Positions 36,581-45,899 are shown, numbered from the stretch's first letter. The stretch: 64,000 nucleotides of DNA from Alteromonas oceanisediminis (GCF_018474025.1 NZ_JAHCTA010000005.1:1-64000), one strand, 5' to 3'. Notes: generated by a model from the sequence alone, not told the origin. A program made the numbers and translations.

Positions 36581-38221
36581 TTATCCTTGTTGGTTTGCGA
36601 TCGCTTCGGGCGCGCACAGTAAAGTGAGCGACTTTGGCTCGCACTGAATAAAAATGGTTTTTGCGCTACATACTTCGCCATCCAGTACATAATCTAGTTC
36701 TTGTTGGCCCTTGATTTGAATTTTCTCACACTGTCTGAATTCAACCAGCTCAGTGTGCCGGCCGTTTAGCAGCCCGCTCAGCGTTAAGCCAGCCACTGAA
36801 GATACCGTGTCGAGAGATGACTTTTCAGCATCAAAGTAGGTCACGTCCAGTTGACCATCATTGATATCAGGATTACCCCCCCCTTGCGCTAATACAGTAG
36901 ACGGCGGCGCCGCGTTAGCGACAACGAAGCTGCTGGATTCAACCGAGAATGGTTCGTCATCATTGAGCGTTATTTCAAGGGATTGAGTCGCAGAATCAAA
37001 CATCGATTCTAAAAAATACTGGATGTAGGCCATTTGACCTTTTTCGTCCTTAGCCCCCCGATCAGAACGCTTGATCATGTCAGCTTCAATCCCAAGCGCA
37101 CAGACCAAAAGCATTCGTTTGTTGTTGCATAATGCGGTATCAACGGTCATTGATTGCGCAGAGATGATGACGTCACACGCCGTGGAAATCGGTGTCAGCT
37201 TACTGGCTGTCCCGAAGACCACCATACTTAGGGCGTTTGCCGTACCCAGCGGAATAATGCCCATGACCGCACTACTGCCACACACTTGGTCAGCCACTTC
37301 AGCGAGCGTTCCATCGCCGCCACACGCAACGATGAAATCAACGTCATCGTCTAACGCTTCCTTCGTCAACGTCTTTGCAGAAATGGATTCGGTGGTGAGC
37401 TTTACCGTGACATCGTATGTCTGTTCCAGTCGCTCCAGAATGTAGTCTTTCTCATGTGCCCATTTCCCCCCACCTGCAATGGGGTTGACGATAAGCGCTA
37501 ATTTATCACCCAGCTTAAGGCGCCCTCCCTTCTTGACCTTTCGCAGCGCTTTAAGTTGATGTTTATTGAGTCGTGCCGTTGTTCGAATAGATTGGATATG
37601 ATTCATGGCATCAACAATCGATAACGTCGCATCCTTTGATAGCAAGTACGCTGCCGTGACAAGCACCGAACGTCCTCGCCCCAACGCGCAGTGGATAACG
37701 ACTTTACCTCCCGCCTTTGCCTGGTGATTTATCCAGCGAATGGCTTGCCTGAGTTGATCGACCGAAGGGCTTGTGTGGTCAAGCACAGGAATATTCAAGT
37801 AATGTAAATTAGCGTCCTGCGAGCTCCAGTCTAGCCCATCAAATTCGGCTGTTACATCTAGAATTGCCGTAACGCCTTGTGCTTTGAGTAGGTCAACATC
37901 GGAGGGAAACAGCCGACACGCCAAGAAAATATGATCGTTGATTTCCTGAATAGGTGGCACCTTATCGCGTTTACGCGCTACCGCATTGTATAAAGAAGCG
38001 CCGAGCAAAAAGGGAATAAAGAACCAGCGTATCCAAGTAGGTATTGAGCCATCTTCGCGTTTACGAAATATGGTGGGTCGGTTAAATACATACGCGAGCG
38101 AAACCGCTAGTACAGAAACACTGACCCAAGCACAGGTTATCGTCATGAAAACATTGTTTGAATACGCTGCAAACAGTGCAAACAAAACACTGATGCCTAC
38201 GTAGTATTTAATCATTTTCAT
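36581..38221 (-). CDS. Fusion of dual-specificity phosphatase and diacylglycerol/lipid kinase
   Basis: A 546-residue inner-membrane protein with two catalytic parts. Residues 1-80 hold about three membrane helices. Residues 95-215 are a dual-specificity phosphatase with the catalytic signature HCALGRGRS (C178, R184). Residues 238-546 are a diacylglycerol/sphingosine-kinase-type domain with VNPIAGGGK at 246-253 and GGDGT at 301-305. Both catalytic sites look intact. It could phosphorylate a lipid and remove phosphate from another molecule; the substrates are unknown. It is translationally close to gdhA. A sigma-54-like sequence with one key base changed lies upstream. Confidence 0.88.
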   Translation of the reverse strand: MKMIKYYVGISVLFALFAAYSNNVFMTITCAWVSVSVLAVSLAYVFNRPTIFRKREDGSIPTWIRWFFIPFLLGASLYNAVARKRDKVPPIQEINDHIFLACRLFPSDVDLLKAQGVTAILDVTAEFDGLDWSSQDANLHYLNIPVLDHTSPSVDQLRQAIRWINHQAKAGGKVVIHCALGRGRSVLVTAAYLLSKDATLSIVDAMNHIQSIRTTARLNKHQLKALRKVKKGGRLKLGDKLALIVNPIAGGGKWAHEKDYILERLEQTYDVTVKLTTESISAKTLTKEALDDDVDFIVACGGDGTLAEVADQVCGSSAVMGIIPLGTANALSMVVFGTASKLTPISTACDVIISAQSMTVDTALCNNKRMLLVCALGIEADMIKRSDRGAKDEKGQMAYIQYFLESMFDSATQSLEITLNDDEPFSVESSSFVVANAAPPSTVLAQGGGNPDINDGQLDVTYFDAEKSSLDTVSSVAGLTLSGLLNGRHTELVEFRQCEKIQIKGQQELDYVLDGEVCSAKTIFIQCEPKSLTLLCAPEAIANQQG

Positions 38222-38301
38222 CGGTGCGTTCCTTATTAGCGTAAATAGCGGTGCAGCAAAACCTATTCATAAGACGGGTATTAGCAATTGGGTAGCACTA
38301 A

Positions 38302-38317
38302 TACAAATGGCGTGCCA
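38302..38317 (-). promoter_or_regulatory. Sigma-54-like sequence for the phosphatase-kinase/gdhA unit
   Basis: Minus strand TGGCACGCCATTTGTA; 11 of 12 matches but the nearly invariant C at -12 is T. May be weak, degenerate or not used. Start would be near 38290. Confidence 0.4.
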
Positions 38318-38421
38318 CCACCAAACGACTGATATTCAACGAATTCTGAACTTAATCTTTGCGGTATGCGTAAAATCTACAACGTAGATACTTAGAAATG
38401 ACTGGGTCGGAGCATTGCATC

Positions 38422-38931
38422 ATGCAAAAACTGGTTAAGTGGCGTATCGCTAACGCGCTCGGATTTCAAGCGATATGGTTTGCTTGCATCTTTGGACAAA
38501 CACAGTGGCTTGTGATCCCGCTCTTGCTATTGGCAGTCCATTTTGTGTGCGTGCCAGATAAACGCAATGAGATTAAGATTGTTGGGCTAACCGTCTTTTT
38601 AGGGGTTATCAGCGATTCACTGCTCACCTACGTCGGTTTGTTTGAGTTTAACGGTCAACAAATTCTGGCCGGATTCATTCCCGTCTGGCTTATTGTGCTG
38701 TGGGCAGGACTCGGTGCGACACTCTTACACAGTTTTTCTGCTGTTTTTCATAGGCCTGTGCTGATGCCGCTTATCTTTTCAACATTAGCCCCGGTCAGTT
38801 ATTTTGCTGGTGAGAGACTCGGTGCTGTATCCATTGAATGGCCATTAATTCCGAGCTATCTGACCATGGCTGGCGTGTGGTTGGTCGTTTCGCTTAGCCT
38901 GAGAATACTGTATCAGAAAGTTCGACATTGA
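38422..38931 (+). CDS. DUF2878 family membrane protein
   Basis: A 169-residue inner-membrane protein with about six hydrophobic helices. The start MQKLVKWRIANALGFQAIWF and the segments LGVISDSLLTYVGLF and GAVSIEW are typical of DUF2878, a family of unknown function often near fatty-acid or sterol-like metabolism genes. I use ATG 38422 with GGAG upstream. A GG-N10-GC match overlaps the ribosome site and is too close to be a promoter for it. Confidence 0.72.
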   Translation: MQKLVKWRIANALGFQAIWFACIFGQTQWLVIPLLLLAVHFVCVPDKRNEIKIVGLTVFLGVISDSLLTYVGLFEFNGQQILAGFIPVWLIVLWAGLGATLLHSFSAVFHRPVLMPLIFSTLAPVSYFAGERLGAVSIEWPLIPSYLTMAGVWLVVSLSLRILYQKVRH

Positions 38932-39008
38932 TGCTCAGTTGTCGAGCGAGCATCGAGACCTAATTACCTGTCGCGGCTCGCTGTATTAACACGTGTTGAT
39001 CGTTGCAA

Positions 39009-39524
39009 TTAGATAATCTTGACAGGCTGGGCGGAGCGGATCTTATTTAAAATGCTTTCCTTACTGTCACTATCATCAAGGGAAACAACCACTGTCCACT
39101 CTCCCTTTTGTGCAGCCGATCGCACTTGTTCATTGGTCATGTCGTGATCAGGTCTTAGCGATAGTAATCCCGATATAAATAGTCCAGAAAAAATGCCAGG
39201 GCTGATTAGTGCGATAAAGGTGAAAACGGGATTTTGTCGAGTCAGTTCTGGTCCAAATGAGACCAGAATACCGGCAACAACCGCACCGAATGTCAAACCA
39301 CCAATGCCCCAAATGATGTGATCTTTGAGCATGCGCTTGCCTATTTTTTGACTACTACCCTCGAGCTTGCGGTTGAATTCATGATCTTTAGGTGCAATCA
39401 CGTTAATTCGCTGCTCACTCACATCAGCCGACTTAACGAGCTCACTCGCCAGCGACTCGGCAGCGCTTTTACTTCCAAAAACGGCAGCGATACGATTGTC
39501 AGTTTCTGGAGAGGGTGAAGACAT
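39009..39524 (-). CDS. Membrane protein with general-stress-protein-17M-like N terminus
   Basis: A 171-residue protein. An N-terminal soluble domain (about 1-75) starts RIAAVFGSKSAAESLASEL and looks like the small alpha/beta domain of GSP17M-type stress proteins. Two membrane helices follow (about 70-92 and 102-124) with a C-terminal domain (WTVVVSLDD). The ATG at 39524 has AGGAG 9 bases upstream. The similarity is suggestive; the function is unknown. Confidence 0.55.
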   Translation of the reverse strand: MSSPSPETDNRIAAVFGSKSAAESLASELVKSADVSEQRINVIAPKDHEFNRKLEGSSQKIGKRMLKDHIIWGIGGLTFGAVVAGILVSFGPELTRQNPVFTFIALISPGIFSGLFISGLLSLRPDHDMTNEQVRSAAQKGEWTVVVSLDDSDSKESILNKIRSAQPVKII

Positions 39525-39854
39525 GTAAACTCCTATGAAGAATAAGCGACCGGGATAGAGCAGACTAAGCAATTTTCATACAGATTATTAAAGGCTAGTC
39601 CACACACTATTAGAATACTCAATAAGTTAATAATTTCAACAGCTTGGCTAAGATTCCGCCAACACCTTACGTGGCATTGTAATGAGCGCCTATGAGTACT
39701 ACACGCTTTCATGCCGTTGCTATTGTACTTTTTGCATCAATGCCTATCGTTTTTACACGCTTTCCAGGTTTCTTTTCAATAATTTGTGGCCTAATTTTTG
39801 ATGGAGATCACGTTATGCGATAAATCGTTAGTTGACTCAACGGATTAAAATGCA
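39525..39854. other. Region between the 171-residue membrane protein and topoisomerase IB
   Basis: 330 bases. One short open frame (39692-39823, 43 residues, hydrophobic start) has no good ribosome site. I found no promoter or terminator I would defend. Confidence 0.4.
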
Positions 39855-40880
39855 ATGACACAGAATGTCGAAATAGATGAAGTATGCCGGATCACTCGCC
39901 GGCCTCGGGGAAGAGGTTTTGAGTATTTTGACCGAAGCGGAAAAAAAATCCGTTGCCGACGAACGTTAAAGCGGATTAAAGGCCTGACCATCCCCCCAAT
40001 GTGGCAGCGTGTCGGCATCAGCGAATTACACGACAGCCATGTACAAGCCGTCGGTTGCGATGCAAAAACACGTCGACAATATATTTATCACCCAGACTGG
40101 TTGCGTCAGCGCCAACTCGCTAAGTTCAAACGATTGGCAACCTTTGCATCCGGTCTACCCGATTTTAGAGCCCGTTTTTACAAGGATGCCAAACAGCAAG
40201 ACTGGAACGAAAAAAAAGTCTGCGCCATCGCCACCTCGGTGCTTGATCAAACGGGGATGCGCATTGGAAATCAGTATTATACTCAGCAGAATGATACCTA
40301 CGGGTTAACCACATTACGCCGCAAGCATATGGATGTTCAAGACGGCGACATCTTCCTACATTATCGTGGCAAGCATAATCAATCGCGGGATGTAAGGTTA
40401 GATGACGACGCGTTAGTCAAGTTGATTATTCAATCCGCAGAACAACCCGGATACAGCCTGTTCAGATTTAAGCGCCGTGGCAAGTGGCTGGATATCAGCA
40501 GCGATGATGTTAATGACTACATTCGTAGCGTGACGGGAGACGACTTCAGCGCTAAGGATTTTCGGACGTGGGCTGGCACTCGGCTTGCGATAGCGCTAGC
40601 CCACGATTGCCAGCAAGTCGTCAAGGACAATCCGCGCAAGAACTTTAGGGCAACGTTAGTCAAACGCGTTGCCGGTGCGTTAGGCAACACACCTAAAATC
40701 TGTGAGGAATACTACATTCACCCCGATGTGCTCAAAGGCATCGTTGAGAAAGACCACCAAGGTAACACCTTTACTCAGTATAAATTGCATCCAGTGTTGG
40801 ACGAACCGGAGTTGATTGACAGCGAGAAAGCGGCGTTACATTTTATAAAACCTGAGTGTGCAAAGTCTTCTAGTCAATAG
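39855..40880 (+). CDS. DNA topoisomerase IB
   Basis: A 341-residue poxvirus/Deinococcus-type topoisomerase IB, which relaxes supercoils by a 3'-phosphotyrosine intermediate. Residues proposed for catalysis are R136 (GMRIGN), K173 (RGKHNQ), R237 (DFRTWAGT) and Y287 in EEYYIHP. The N-terminal domain GRGFEYFDRSGKKI is also typical. Bacterial TopIB genes are patchily distributed and usually accessory, so this is not a general housekeeping topoisomerase. It is a single-gene unit inside the stress block. Confidence 0.92.
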   Translation: MTQNVEIDEVCRITRRPRGRGFEYFDRSGKKIRCRRTLKRIKGLTIPPMWQRVGISELHDSHVQAVGCDAKTRRQYIYHPDWLRQRQLAKFKRLATFASGLPDFRARFYKDAKQQDWNEKKVCAIATSVLDQTGMRIGNQYYTQQNDTYGLTTLRRKHMDVQDGDIFLHYRGKHNQSRDVRLDDDALVKLIIQSAEQPGYSLFRFKRRGKWLDISSDDVNDYIRSVTGDDFSAKDFRTWAGTRLAIALAHDCQQVVKDNPRKNFRATLVKRVAGALGNTPKICEEYYIHPDVLKGIVEKDHQGNTFTQYKLHPVLDEPELIDSEKAALHFIKPECAKSSSQ

Positions 40881-40964
40881 GAACAAACTACACAGTCAAT
40901 GTTGCCATTTGAATACTATTTAATAAAAACAAAGAGTATTCAGATAGTTAACTGTCAATCTAAC

Positions 40965-40980
40965 TGGAATGTATCCTGCT
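40965..40980 (+). promoter_or_regulatory. Sigma-54-type promoter candidate for the mlaA operon
   Basis: TGGAATGTATCCTGCT; exact GG-N10-GC, 9 of 12 matches. Start expected near 40992, 45 bases before the first gene. CAGATAGTTAA lies just upstream at 40941-40951. Confidence 0.5.
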
Positions 40981-41036
40981 TATCTGTCCAGCATTAAGCA
41001 TAAGTCGAATACGCTATTCACTCAACGGAGATAATC

Positions 41037-41360
41037 ATGGTCAAATTCATTCAAGCTGGCGCTATTGCTTTGGCGCTCACTTCAGGTTTACTGATGGCCA
41101 GTCAGTCGATTGAAAGCACTGCACCGGTTCATTCTCCCATTCAAGATGTCGTCGCGAAGTATCAGCCACTGGACTATGATTTGACGAATCGCGATCACTT
41201 TTTGCGCGCTCAACGTATAGAGCATTATCTTGAAAAGGCTAAGGCACATCATAATACAAAATGGTATCGTCAACGTGACGAGGCATTGCGGTTAGCATTG
41301 TCGATTATTCAGCATCATCAAAATAGTATTGATAACCCTAGGTCAGGAAAGAGTTTATGA
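41037..41360 (+). CDS. Small exported protein, first gene of the lipid-transport operon
   Basis: A 107-residue protein with a signal peptide (about 1-22, ending LMASQS). The rest is helical, basic and rich in His and Gln; no motif recognised. Its stop codon overlaps the mlaA start (ATGA), so the product is coupled to MlaA. It may be a periplasmic helper of the lipid-transfer pair, but this rests on position only. Confidence 0.68.
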   Translation: MVKFIQAGAIALALTSGLLMASQSIESTAPVHSPIQDVVAKYQPLDYDLTNRDHFLRAQRIEHYLEKAKAHHNTKWYRQRDEALRLALSIIQHHQNSIDNPRSGKSL

Positions 41361-42217
41361 ATGTAGGTCACGGCTTCGCGCGCCTCTCGCTGGGTATTTG
41401 CACAGCGTTTTTTATTACGGCATGCTCAAGCGTTCCAGATGACGCAGAAACTCAGCCCAGTCAACCCGCTGATGAGCAGAGCCATGTTTCAAAAGAGACT
41501 CTCAGCCAAGGCAAAGCCGTCACTATTCAAACATCACAGGGCGTTCTTCAAGTCGAGCCGACAGTAGTGGATATGGTTGATGAGGACGGTGGCAGTGGTG
41601 AGCCGACAGTTTACTACGATCCTTTAGAACCCTTTAATCGCGCTATTTTTAAGTTTAACCACGTTACCTACACCTATGCATTACTTCCCGCTGCACGTGG
41701 GTATAAAGCTGTGGTGCCAGCCCCTGTTCGGCAAAGCATTGGAAACGCTTTCGACAATATTCGCGAACCGGTCAACCTACTCAATAACCTTGCAACGGGT
41801 AATGTCGAAGGTGCAGGAACCAACCTCGGTCGTTTTTTAATCAATTCAACTATTGGCGTACTGGGTTTATTTGACCCGGCGTCGACATGGTTTGACATTC
41901 CGCCTCAACAGCAAACGATTGGTGACGCTTTAGCGCATTATCATGTTGGCAGTGGCGCTTATCTTGTATTGCCATTTCTCGGGCAGAGCAGCGTACGTGG
42001 CACAACCTCACTCATTGGTGAAGGCTTTCTCAATCCTATTCGATATTTAACGAGTCCGCCGGATACTTATTATCTCTACGGTACTGATGGTTTCAGTGAC
42101 TTCTCTGAACAGTCGGATCCGTATGAGGAGCTTTATCAACAGGCAGAAGATCCTTATCTGTACTTTCGTAATCAATACCTTCAGGGAGTGAAGCGCGATG
42201 CCGCATTCAAGGACTAA
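41357..42217 (+). CDS. mlaA: MlaA (VacJ) family outer-membrane lipoprotein
   Basis: Removes mislocalised phospholipids from the outer leaflet of the outer membrane. The 286 residues have a lipobox TACS near 22, an acidic linker (to about 90) longer than in E. coli, and the MlaA domain with DPLEPFNRAIFKFN, PVRQSIGNAFDNIREP and FLINSTIGVLGLFDPA. The gene after it encodes an MMPL/RND protein overlapping by 20 bases. The usual MlaFEDB ABC partners are not in this operon. Confidence 0.93.
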   Translation: MNVGHGFARLSLGICTAFFITACSSVPDDAETQPSQPADEQSHVSKETLSQGKAVTIQTSQGVLQVEPTVVDMVDEDGGSGEPTVYYDPLEPFNRAIFKFNHVTYTYALLPAARGYKAVVPAPVRQSIGNAFDNIREPVNLLNNLATGNVEGAGTNLGRFLINSTIGVLGLFDPASTWFDIPPQQQTIGDALAHYHVGSGAYLVLPFLGQSSVRGTTSLIGEGFLNPIRYLTSPPDTYYLYGTDGFSDFSEQSDPYEELYQQAEDPYLYFRNQYLQGVKRDAAFKD

Positions 42218-44636
42218 TCAGAAAAACACTAGCCTCGCAGGTACTCTTGCTGGCGGCATTCTCAAAGCCCGATTTCCAATCATTATTCTATTTGCAATTG
42301 TCACCGCCTTCTTAAGCTACACAGCAACGACCTTCAAGATTGACGCATCTGCCGAAACACTGCTGGTCAAAAACAACCCGCTGTTTATACGATCACAGTT
42401 GGCTGACCAAACATTTGCACCCGAAGAGTTTATTTTGCTGGCCTATAAGCCAAATTCTGGTGACGTATTCAGTCAGAAATCGATTGCTCAAGTTGAGAAC
42501 TTGAGCAATAAGATATCCGAACTGGAGCGAGTCAAGTCAGTCGTTTCTTACCTCAATGTGCCCTTAACTGATGAAGAAACATCTCTATTGTTTGGCGATG
42601 ACATCGCCGACCTCACATGGCAGAAGCAACAATTCAGCAGTTCACGTATGCACTCGTTGCTTGATGACCATCCCATTTACACTGACTTACTAATCAATCA
42701 GGAAAAGACCGCTGTTGCCATACAAATCGTGTTTGAGCGCAACGAAAAATTGGATGAACTGAGAAGCGCACAACTTGCCATTAAAAAGAAAAGTTTGGAT
42801 CGCGCGTTAAGCGAGCAAGAAGAAACGCAACTGGAATTGCTCAAGCAACAAGCAGAACCCATCGAAGCAAATCTGCAAACGCAGCGCGAACGCGAAATCG
42901 AAACGATTAATCGTATCGCCCAGTCCGTGTCGGCTGACGCCAATGTGTATCTAGGCGGCTCATACGTGGTGGGGTATCACCTTATCGATATTATTAAGAA
43001 CGATCTCGTGGTCTTTGGTAGTGCGATTGCTGTCGTTATTGCCATTCTTTTACTGATTATCTATCGTTCGTTTCGATGGGTGGTTCTGCCTCTTTGCTTA
43101 TGTGGGTTGAGTGTACTGCTCACCATTGGTTTGTTTGGACTACTTGAGCTCAATGCCACTGTCATCTCTGCCAATTTTATTGCGCTACAAATTATTTTGA
43201 CCTTGGCGGTGATTGTTCACCTAATCGGTTCTTATCGGCAGGCAACGCGTGAAGAAGCACAAGCAGATGATCCAACTTTCTTTATGCTTAAGCACAAGCT
43301 AGCCCCCTGTTTCTATGCCACATTGACGACATCAGTCGGTTTCGGCTCTTTAATGTTAAGCGGTATCCAGCCAGTCGTTAGCTTTGGTATGATGATGATG
43401 ATTGCCATGATAGTGACAATGACGGTAAGCCTGCTGCTATTTCCTTCATTGCTGACATTCTTCAAAACCAGACAAAAACAGCCTCAGAATAGCATTATTG
43501 ACCGGGCATTAGCCGGCACGCAACATGTGGTGACTCAGTGGCCAATTTTACTCATCGTTGTTACGCTGGTCGCAACCGCAGGCTTGGGTTTAGGCATTAG
43601 CCGCCTGAACGTCGAAAATAGTTTTATTCATTATTTCAAACCCGGTACCGAAGTGAGTAGAGAACTCACCTTCATCGACCAGGAATTTGGTGGCTCGACG
43701 CCACTTGATGTCATCATTGATGTTCCTCAAACTGAGCAATCTGATGATTTGCTCGTCACTGCGAATACCATCAATCAGTTACATTTAGCCCATGAAGCGT
43801 TAAATGCGTTTGAGGCGACAGGCAGCGTCACATCACTGGTGAGTTTTACTCAGTTAGCTAAGGAGGTTAACGGCGGAAAGCCTTTAACAGAGTACGAACT
43901 TAATTCGGTGTATTCACTCATTGATAAGGATGTGGCAAATAAACTGATCGGTGGTTACATCTCTGAGTCTGGTGACAAACTCAGAATAGCGATGCGTATA
44001 CAAGACACCACCGAGGGGCTTGACCGTGCAAGGTTTATCGAGCAAATTCGCGCCGATCTAGATACAGTCGGCTTAGCACCAGATGCCTTTTCCCTGACGT
44101 CGTTGTTTGTGTTGTATCAAGATATCTTATCGCGACTGGTTGACTCACAAATCCAAACACTGGGCTTTGTCTATATTGTCTTGGCATTGGTGTTACTACT
44201 TATTTTCCGTTCAGTGCGGATCGCACTGATTTCACTGATCCCCAATGCGATAACGACGCTAGGCATTTTAGGTGCAATCGGTTGGCTGGGGATACCGCTT
44301 GATTTAATGACCATGACGATTGCCGCGATTGCTATGGGTATCGCGACTGATGACACGATCCATTTTGTGCACAGTTTCCAAAGCGGTAATACGCGGGGTA
44401 AAGGGATACAGACAGCGTTTACAGAGGCCGGCAAGCCGATCATAATCACTTCGGTGGTTATTGCGATTGGGTTTTCTATGTTCGCCTTTTCAGACTTTTT
44501 ACCAAGCGTTTATTTTGGCGCTATGACTGCCGTCGCCATGCTATTGGCGCTCGTCTCTGATATAACCATACTGCCTGCGCTGTTGCATAAATTTGCAGCC
44601 AAAGCTGATGCTGAGCCAGAAGGTTCTACGTCTTAG
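42198..44636 (+). CDS. MMPL/RND superfamily lipid transporter
   Basis: An 812-residue inner-membrane protein with twelve membrane helices in two halves (helix 1 near 25-42, helices 2-6 about 265-425; second half from about 460). Two large periplasmic domains are present; the first includes a charged coiled-coil section (about 190-240). Sterol-sensing-like segments MSGIQPVVSFGMMMMIA and ITAAIAMGIATDDTIHF match MMPL/HpnN transporters for hydrophobic molecules. Its overlap with mlaA suggests that it supplies or accepts lipids for MlaA. Direction of transport is unknown. Confidence 0.9.
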   Translation: MPHSRTNQKNTSLAGTLAGGILKARFPIIILFAIVTAFLSYTATTFKIDASAETLLVKNNPLFIRSQLADQTFAPEEFILLAYKPNSGDVFSQKSIAQVENLSNKISELERVKSVVSYLNVPLTDEETSLLFGDDIADLTWQKQQFSSSRMHSLLDDHPIYTDLLINQEKTAVAIQIVFERNEKLDELRSAQLAIKKKSLDRALSEQEETQLELLKQQAEPIEANLQTQREREIETINRIAQSVSADANVYLGGSYVVGYHLIDIIKNDLVVFGSAIAVVIAILLLIIYRSFRWVVLPLCLCGLSVLLTIGLFGLLELNATVISANFIALQIILTLAVIVHLIGSYRQATREEAQADDPTFFMLKHKLAPCFYATLTTSVGFGSLMLSGIQPVVSFGMMMMIAMIVTMTVSLLLFPSLLTFFKTRQKQPQNSIIDRALAGTQHVVTQWPILLIVVTLVATAGLGLGISRLNVENSFIHYFKPGTEVSRELTFIDQEFGGSTPLDVIIDVPQTEQSDDLLVTANTINQLHLAHEALNAFEATGSVTSLVSFTQLAKEVNGGKPLTEYELNSVYSLIDKDVANKLIGGYISESGDKLRIAMRIQDTTEGLDRARFIEQIRADLDTVGLAPDAFSLTSLFVLYQDILSRLVDSQIQTLGFVYIVLALVLLLIFRSVRIALISLIPNAITTLGILGAIGWLGIPLDLMTMTIAAIAMGIATDDTIHFVHSFQSGNTRGKGIQTAFTEAGKPIIITSVVIAIGFSMFAFSDFLPSVYFGAMTAVAMLLALVSDITILPALLHKFAAKADAEPEGSTS

Positions 44637-44908
44637 CATCAAGTCTTGCCCTAAAATCATCGTGCTGCAGTCGCGTAGACTGTAGCGCCCTTGATCCGCA
44701 AACGGTAACCTCAACCCTTGGCAGATTTTTATCTGGGAGTTCGGGTCACCTAAGTTCATCGATGCCTCTGTTATACGCCACTTACCTATTGATTAGAGAT
44801 AGCCCATGTTGCCCGGATAAGCTTCATGATATAACACAAGCATTTGCTGAAAGCGTGCATCACGGTTTCGTCATGTCAGATTTAACCAAGTTATAATAAG
44901 GACACCCA

Positions 44909-45358
44909 ATGAATCATCCTTTTATTAAAAACCTTGCTGCCAATATATTCGCAACGCTCTTTCTCATCTTCTCCATGAGTTTAGTCGGGTTGTCCATGGT
45001 GCATTTTTATGAAGCATTTTATCAGGAAGATTTTATTACAGGTGTGATCAAGGCCATTAATGACTTATTTATCGCGCTGGCTACCTATGAGCTGGCGGTT
45101 GGGATATTTAAAGAGTATCGGGAAAGTGAAGGGAGTGATTTGCTGTTTACCATACGCAAAACAATTACACGTTTTGTCAGTGTCGTCATCATAGCGTTGG
45201 TGTTGGAAGGTTTGATTATGATCATAAAATACAGCCAGCTTGATCTCGCAGGGAATCTTTTCTATCCCGTGGCCGTTATAGTCTCTGCGAGCATATTGCT
45301 AGCCGCATTGGGCGCATTCTTAAAGTGGACGGAAAAGGTTGTTGTTTCTAAAGCGTAA
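44909..45358 (+). CDS. Four-helix inner-membrane protein, PsiE-like
   Basis: A 149-residue membrane protein with four hydrophobic helices (about 13-35, 50-67, 85-107, 115-138). The arrangement, including the charged loop FKEYRESEGSD after helix 2, is like phosphate-starvation-inducible PsiE proteins, but the similarity is weak. A ribosome site AAGGA precedes the ATG. No sigma-54-type promoter was found for it. Confidence 0.6.
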   Translation: MNHPFIKNLAANIFATLFLIFSMSLVGLSMVHFYEAFYQEDFITGVIKAINDLFIALATYELAVGIFKEYRESEGSDLLFTIRKTITRFVSVVIIALVLEGLIMIIKYSQLDLAGNLFYPVAVIVSASILLAALGAFLKWTEKVVVSKA

Positions 45359-45377
45359 TGATCTTTGCGGTACAAAC

Positions 45378-45407
45378 AAAAACACCGAGCAAACGCTCGG
45401 TGTTTTT
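45378..45407. terminator. Bidirectional terminator
   Basis: AAAACACCGAGC, loop AAAC, GCTCGGTGTTTTT. Serves the PsiE-like gene on the plus strand and the 63-residue lipoprotein on the minus strand. Confidence 0.88.
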
Positions 45408-45421
45408 CACTCAAAGGACGA

Positions 45422-45613
45422 TTAGCAATCCTGATCTTTTGCTTCAACGCCTTCTTTGACATCTTCACAGGCATCTTCGACGGCGTTGCCAGCATCGGTG
45501 ACAATCTCGTCAATTTTTTCACCGGCTTCTTCGGCATTATCATCGCCACAAGCGGCCAGGAAAAAAGTAAATACAGCGATAGCAGAGATTTTTGAAAGTT
45601 GTTTGAAGTTCAT
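45422..45613 (-). CDS. Small acidic lipoprotein
   Basis: A 63-residue protein: signal segment with lipobox LAAC at about residues 19-22, then a 40-residue, strongly acidic helical tail with two further Cys (VEDACEDV and the last residue). Possibly an entericidin-like or stress lipoprotein. It is downstream of the DUF1328 gene by 67 bases and probably shares its promoter. Confidence 0.72.
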   Translation of the reverse strand: MNFKQLSKISAIAVFTFFLAACGDDNAEEAGEKIDEIVTDAGNAVEDACEDVKEGVEAKDQDC

Positions 45614-45680
45614 ATGTGTAGCTCCTTGATGTAAGTGTTCGTTTATCTTCGTGATGGTTTTGTCGGTAGCACCGGCCGTT

Positions 45681-45857
45681 TTATACCGTGGGTCCTTTAC
45701 CTCTCAGTGCGTTTGCAATGAGTGAAATAACCAGTAGTGCTAAAAACACGAAGAATAAAATTTGTGCGATGCCAGAGGCCGCGCCTGCGATCCCGCCAAA
45801 TCCAAATACTGCAGCGATGATAGCGATAATAAAAAATGTGATTGCCCACCCTAACAT
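45681..45857 (-). CDS. DUF1328 (YtjA family) small membrane protein
   Basis: A 58-residue membrane protein starting [19 protein letters not shown], with two hydrophobic helices, identical in style to E. coli YtjA (DUF1328). Function unknown; family genes are typically stress-inducible. It is too short to appear in a 60-residue open-frame list; I translated it from the minus strand (start CAT at 45855-45857, stop at 45681-45683, ribosome site AGAGGA upstream). It has a strong sigma-54-type promoter. Confidence 0.9.
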   Translation of the reverse strand: MLGWAITFFIIAIIAAVFGFGGIAGAASGIAQILFFVFLALLVISLIANALRGKGPTV

Positions 45858-45899
45858 AATATTTTCCTCTTAAAGTTTTAACGATTTCACAATGATTTA

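Noticed and set aside
38404-38419. GG-N10-GC match before the DUF2878 gene
   Set aside because: Transcription would begin after the chosen ATG (38422), and the match overlaps the ribosome site.
39692-39823. 43-codon open frame with a hydrophobic start before topoisomerase IB
   Set aside because: No proper ribosome binding site and no family resemblance; kept only as a note under the intergenic region.
45688-45873. 61-codon plus-strand open frame
   Set aside because: It is the complement of the DUF1328 gene (45681-45857, minus), which has a clear family sequence, ribosome site and promoter.
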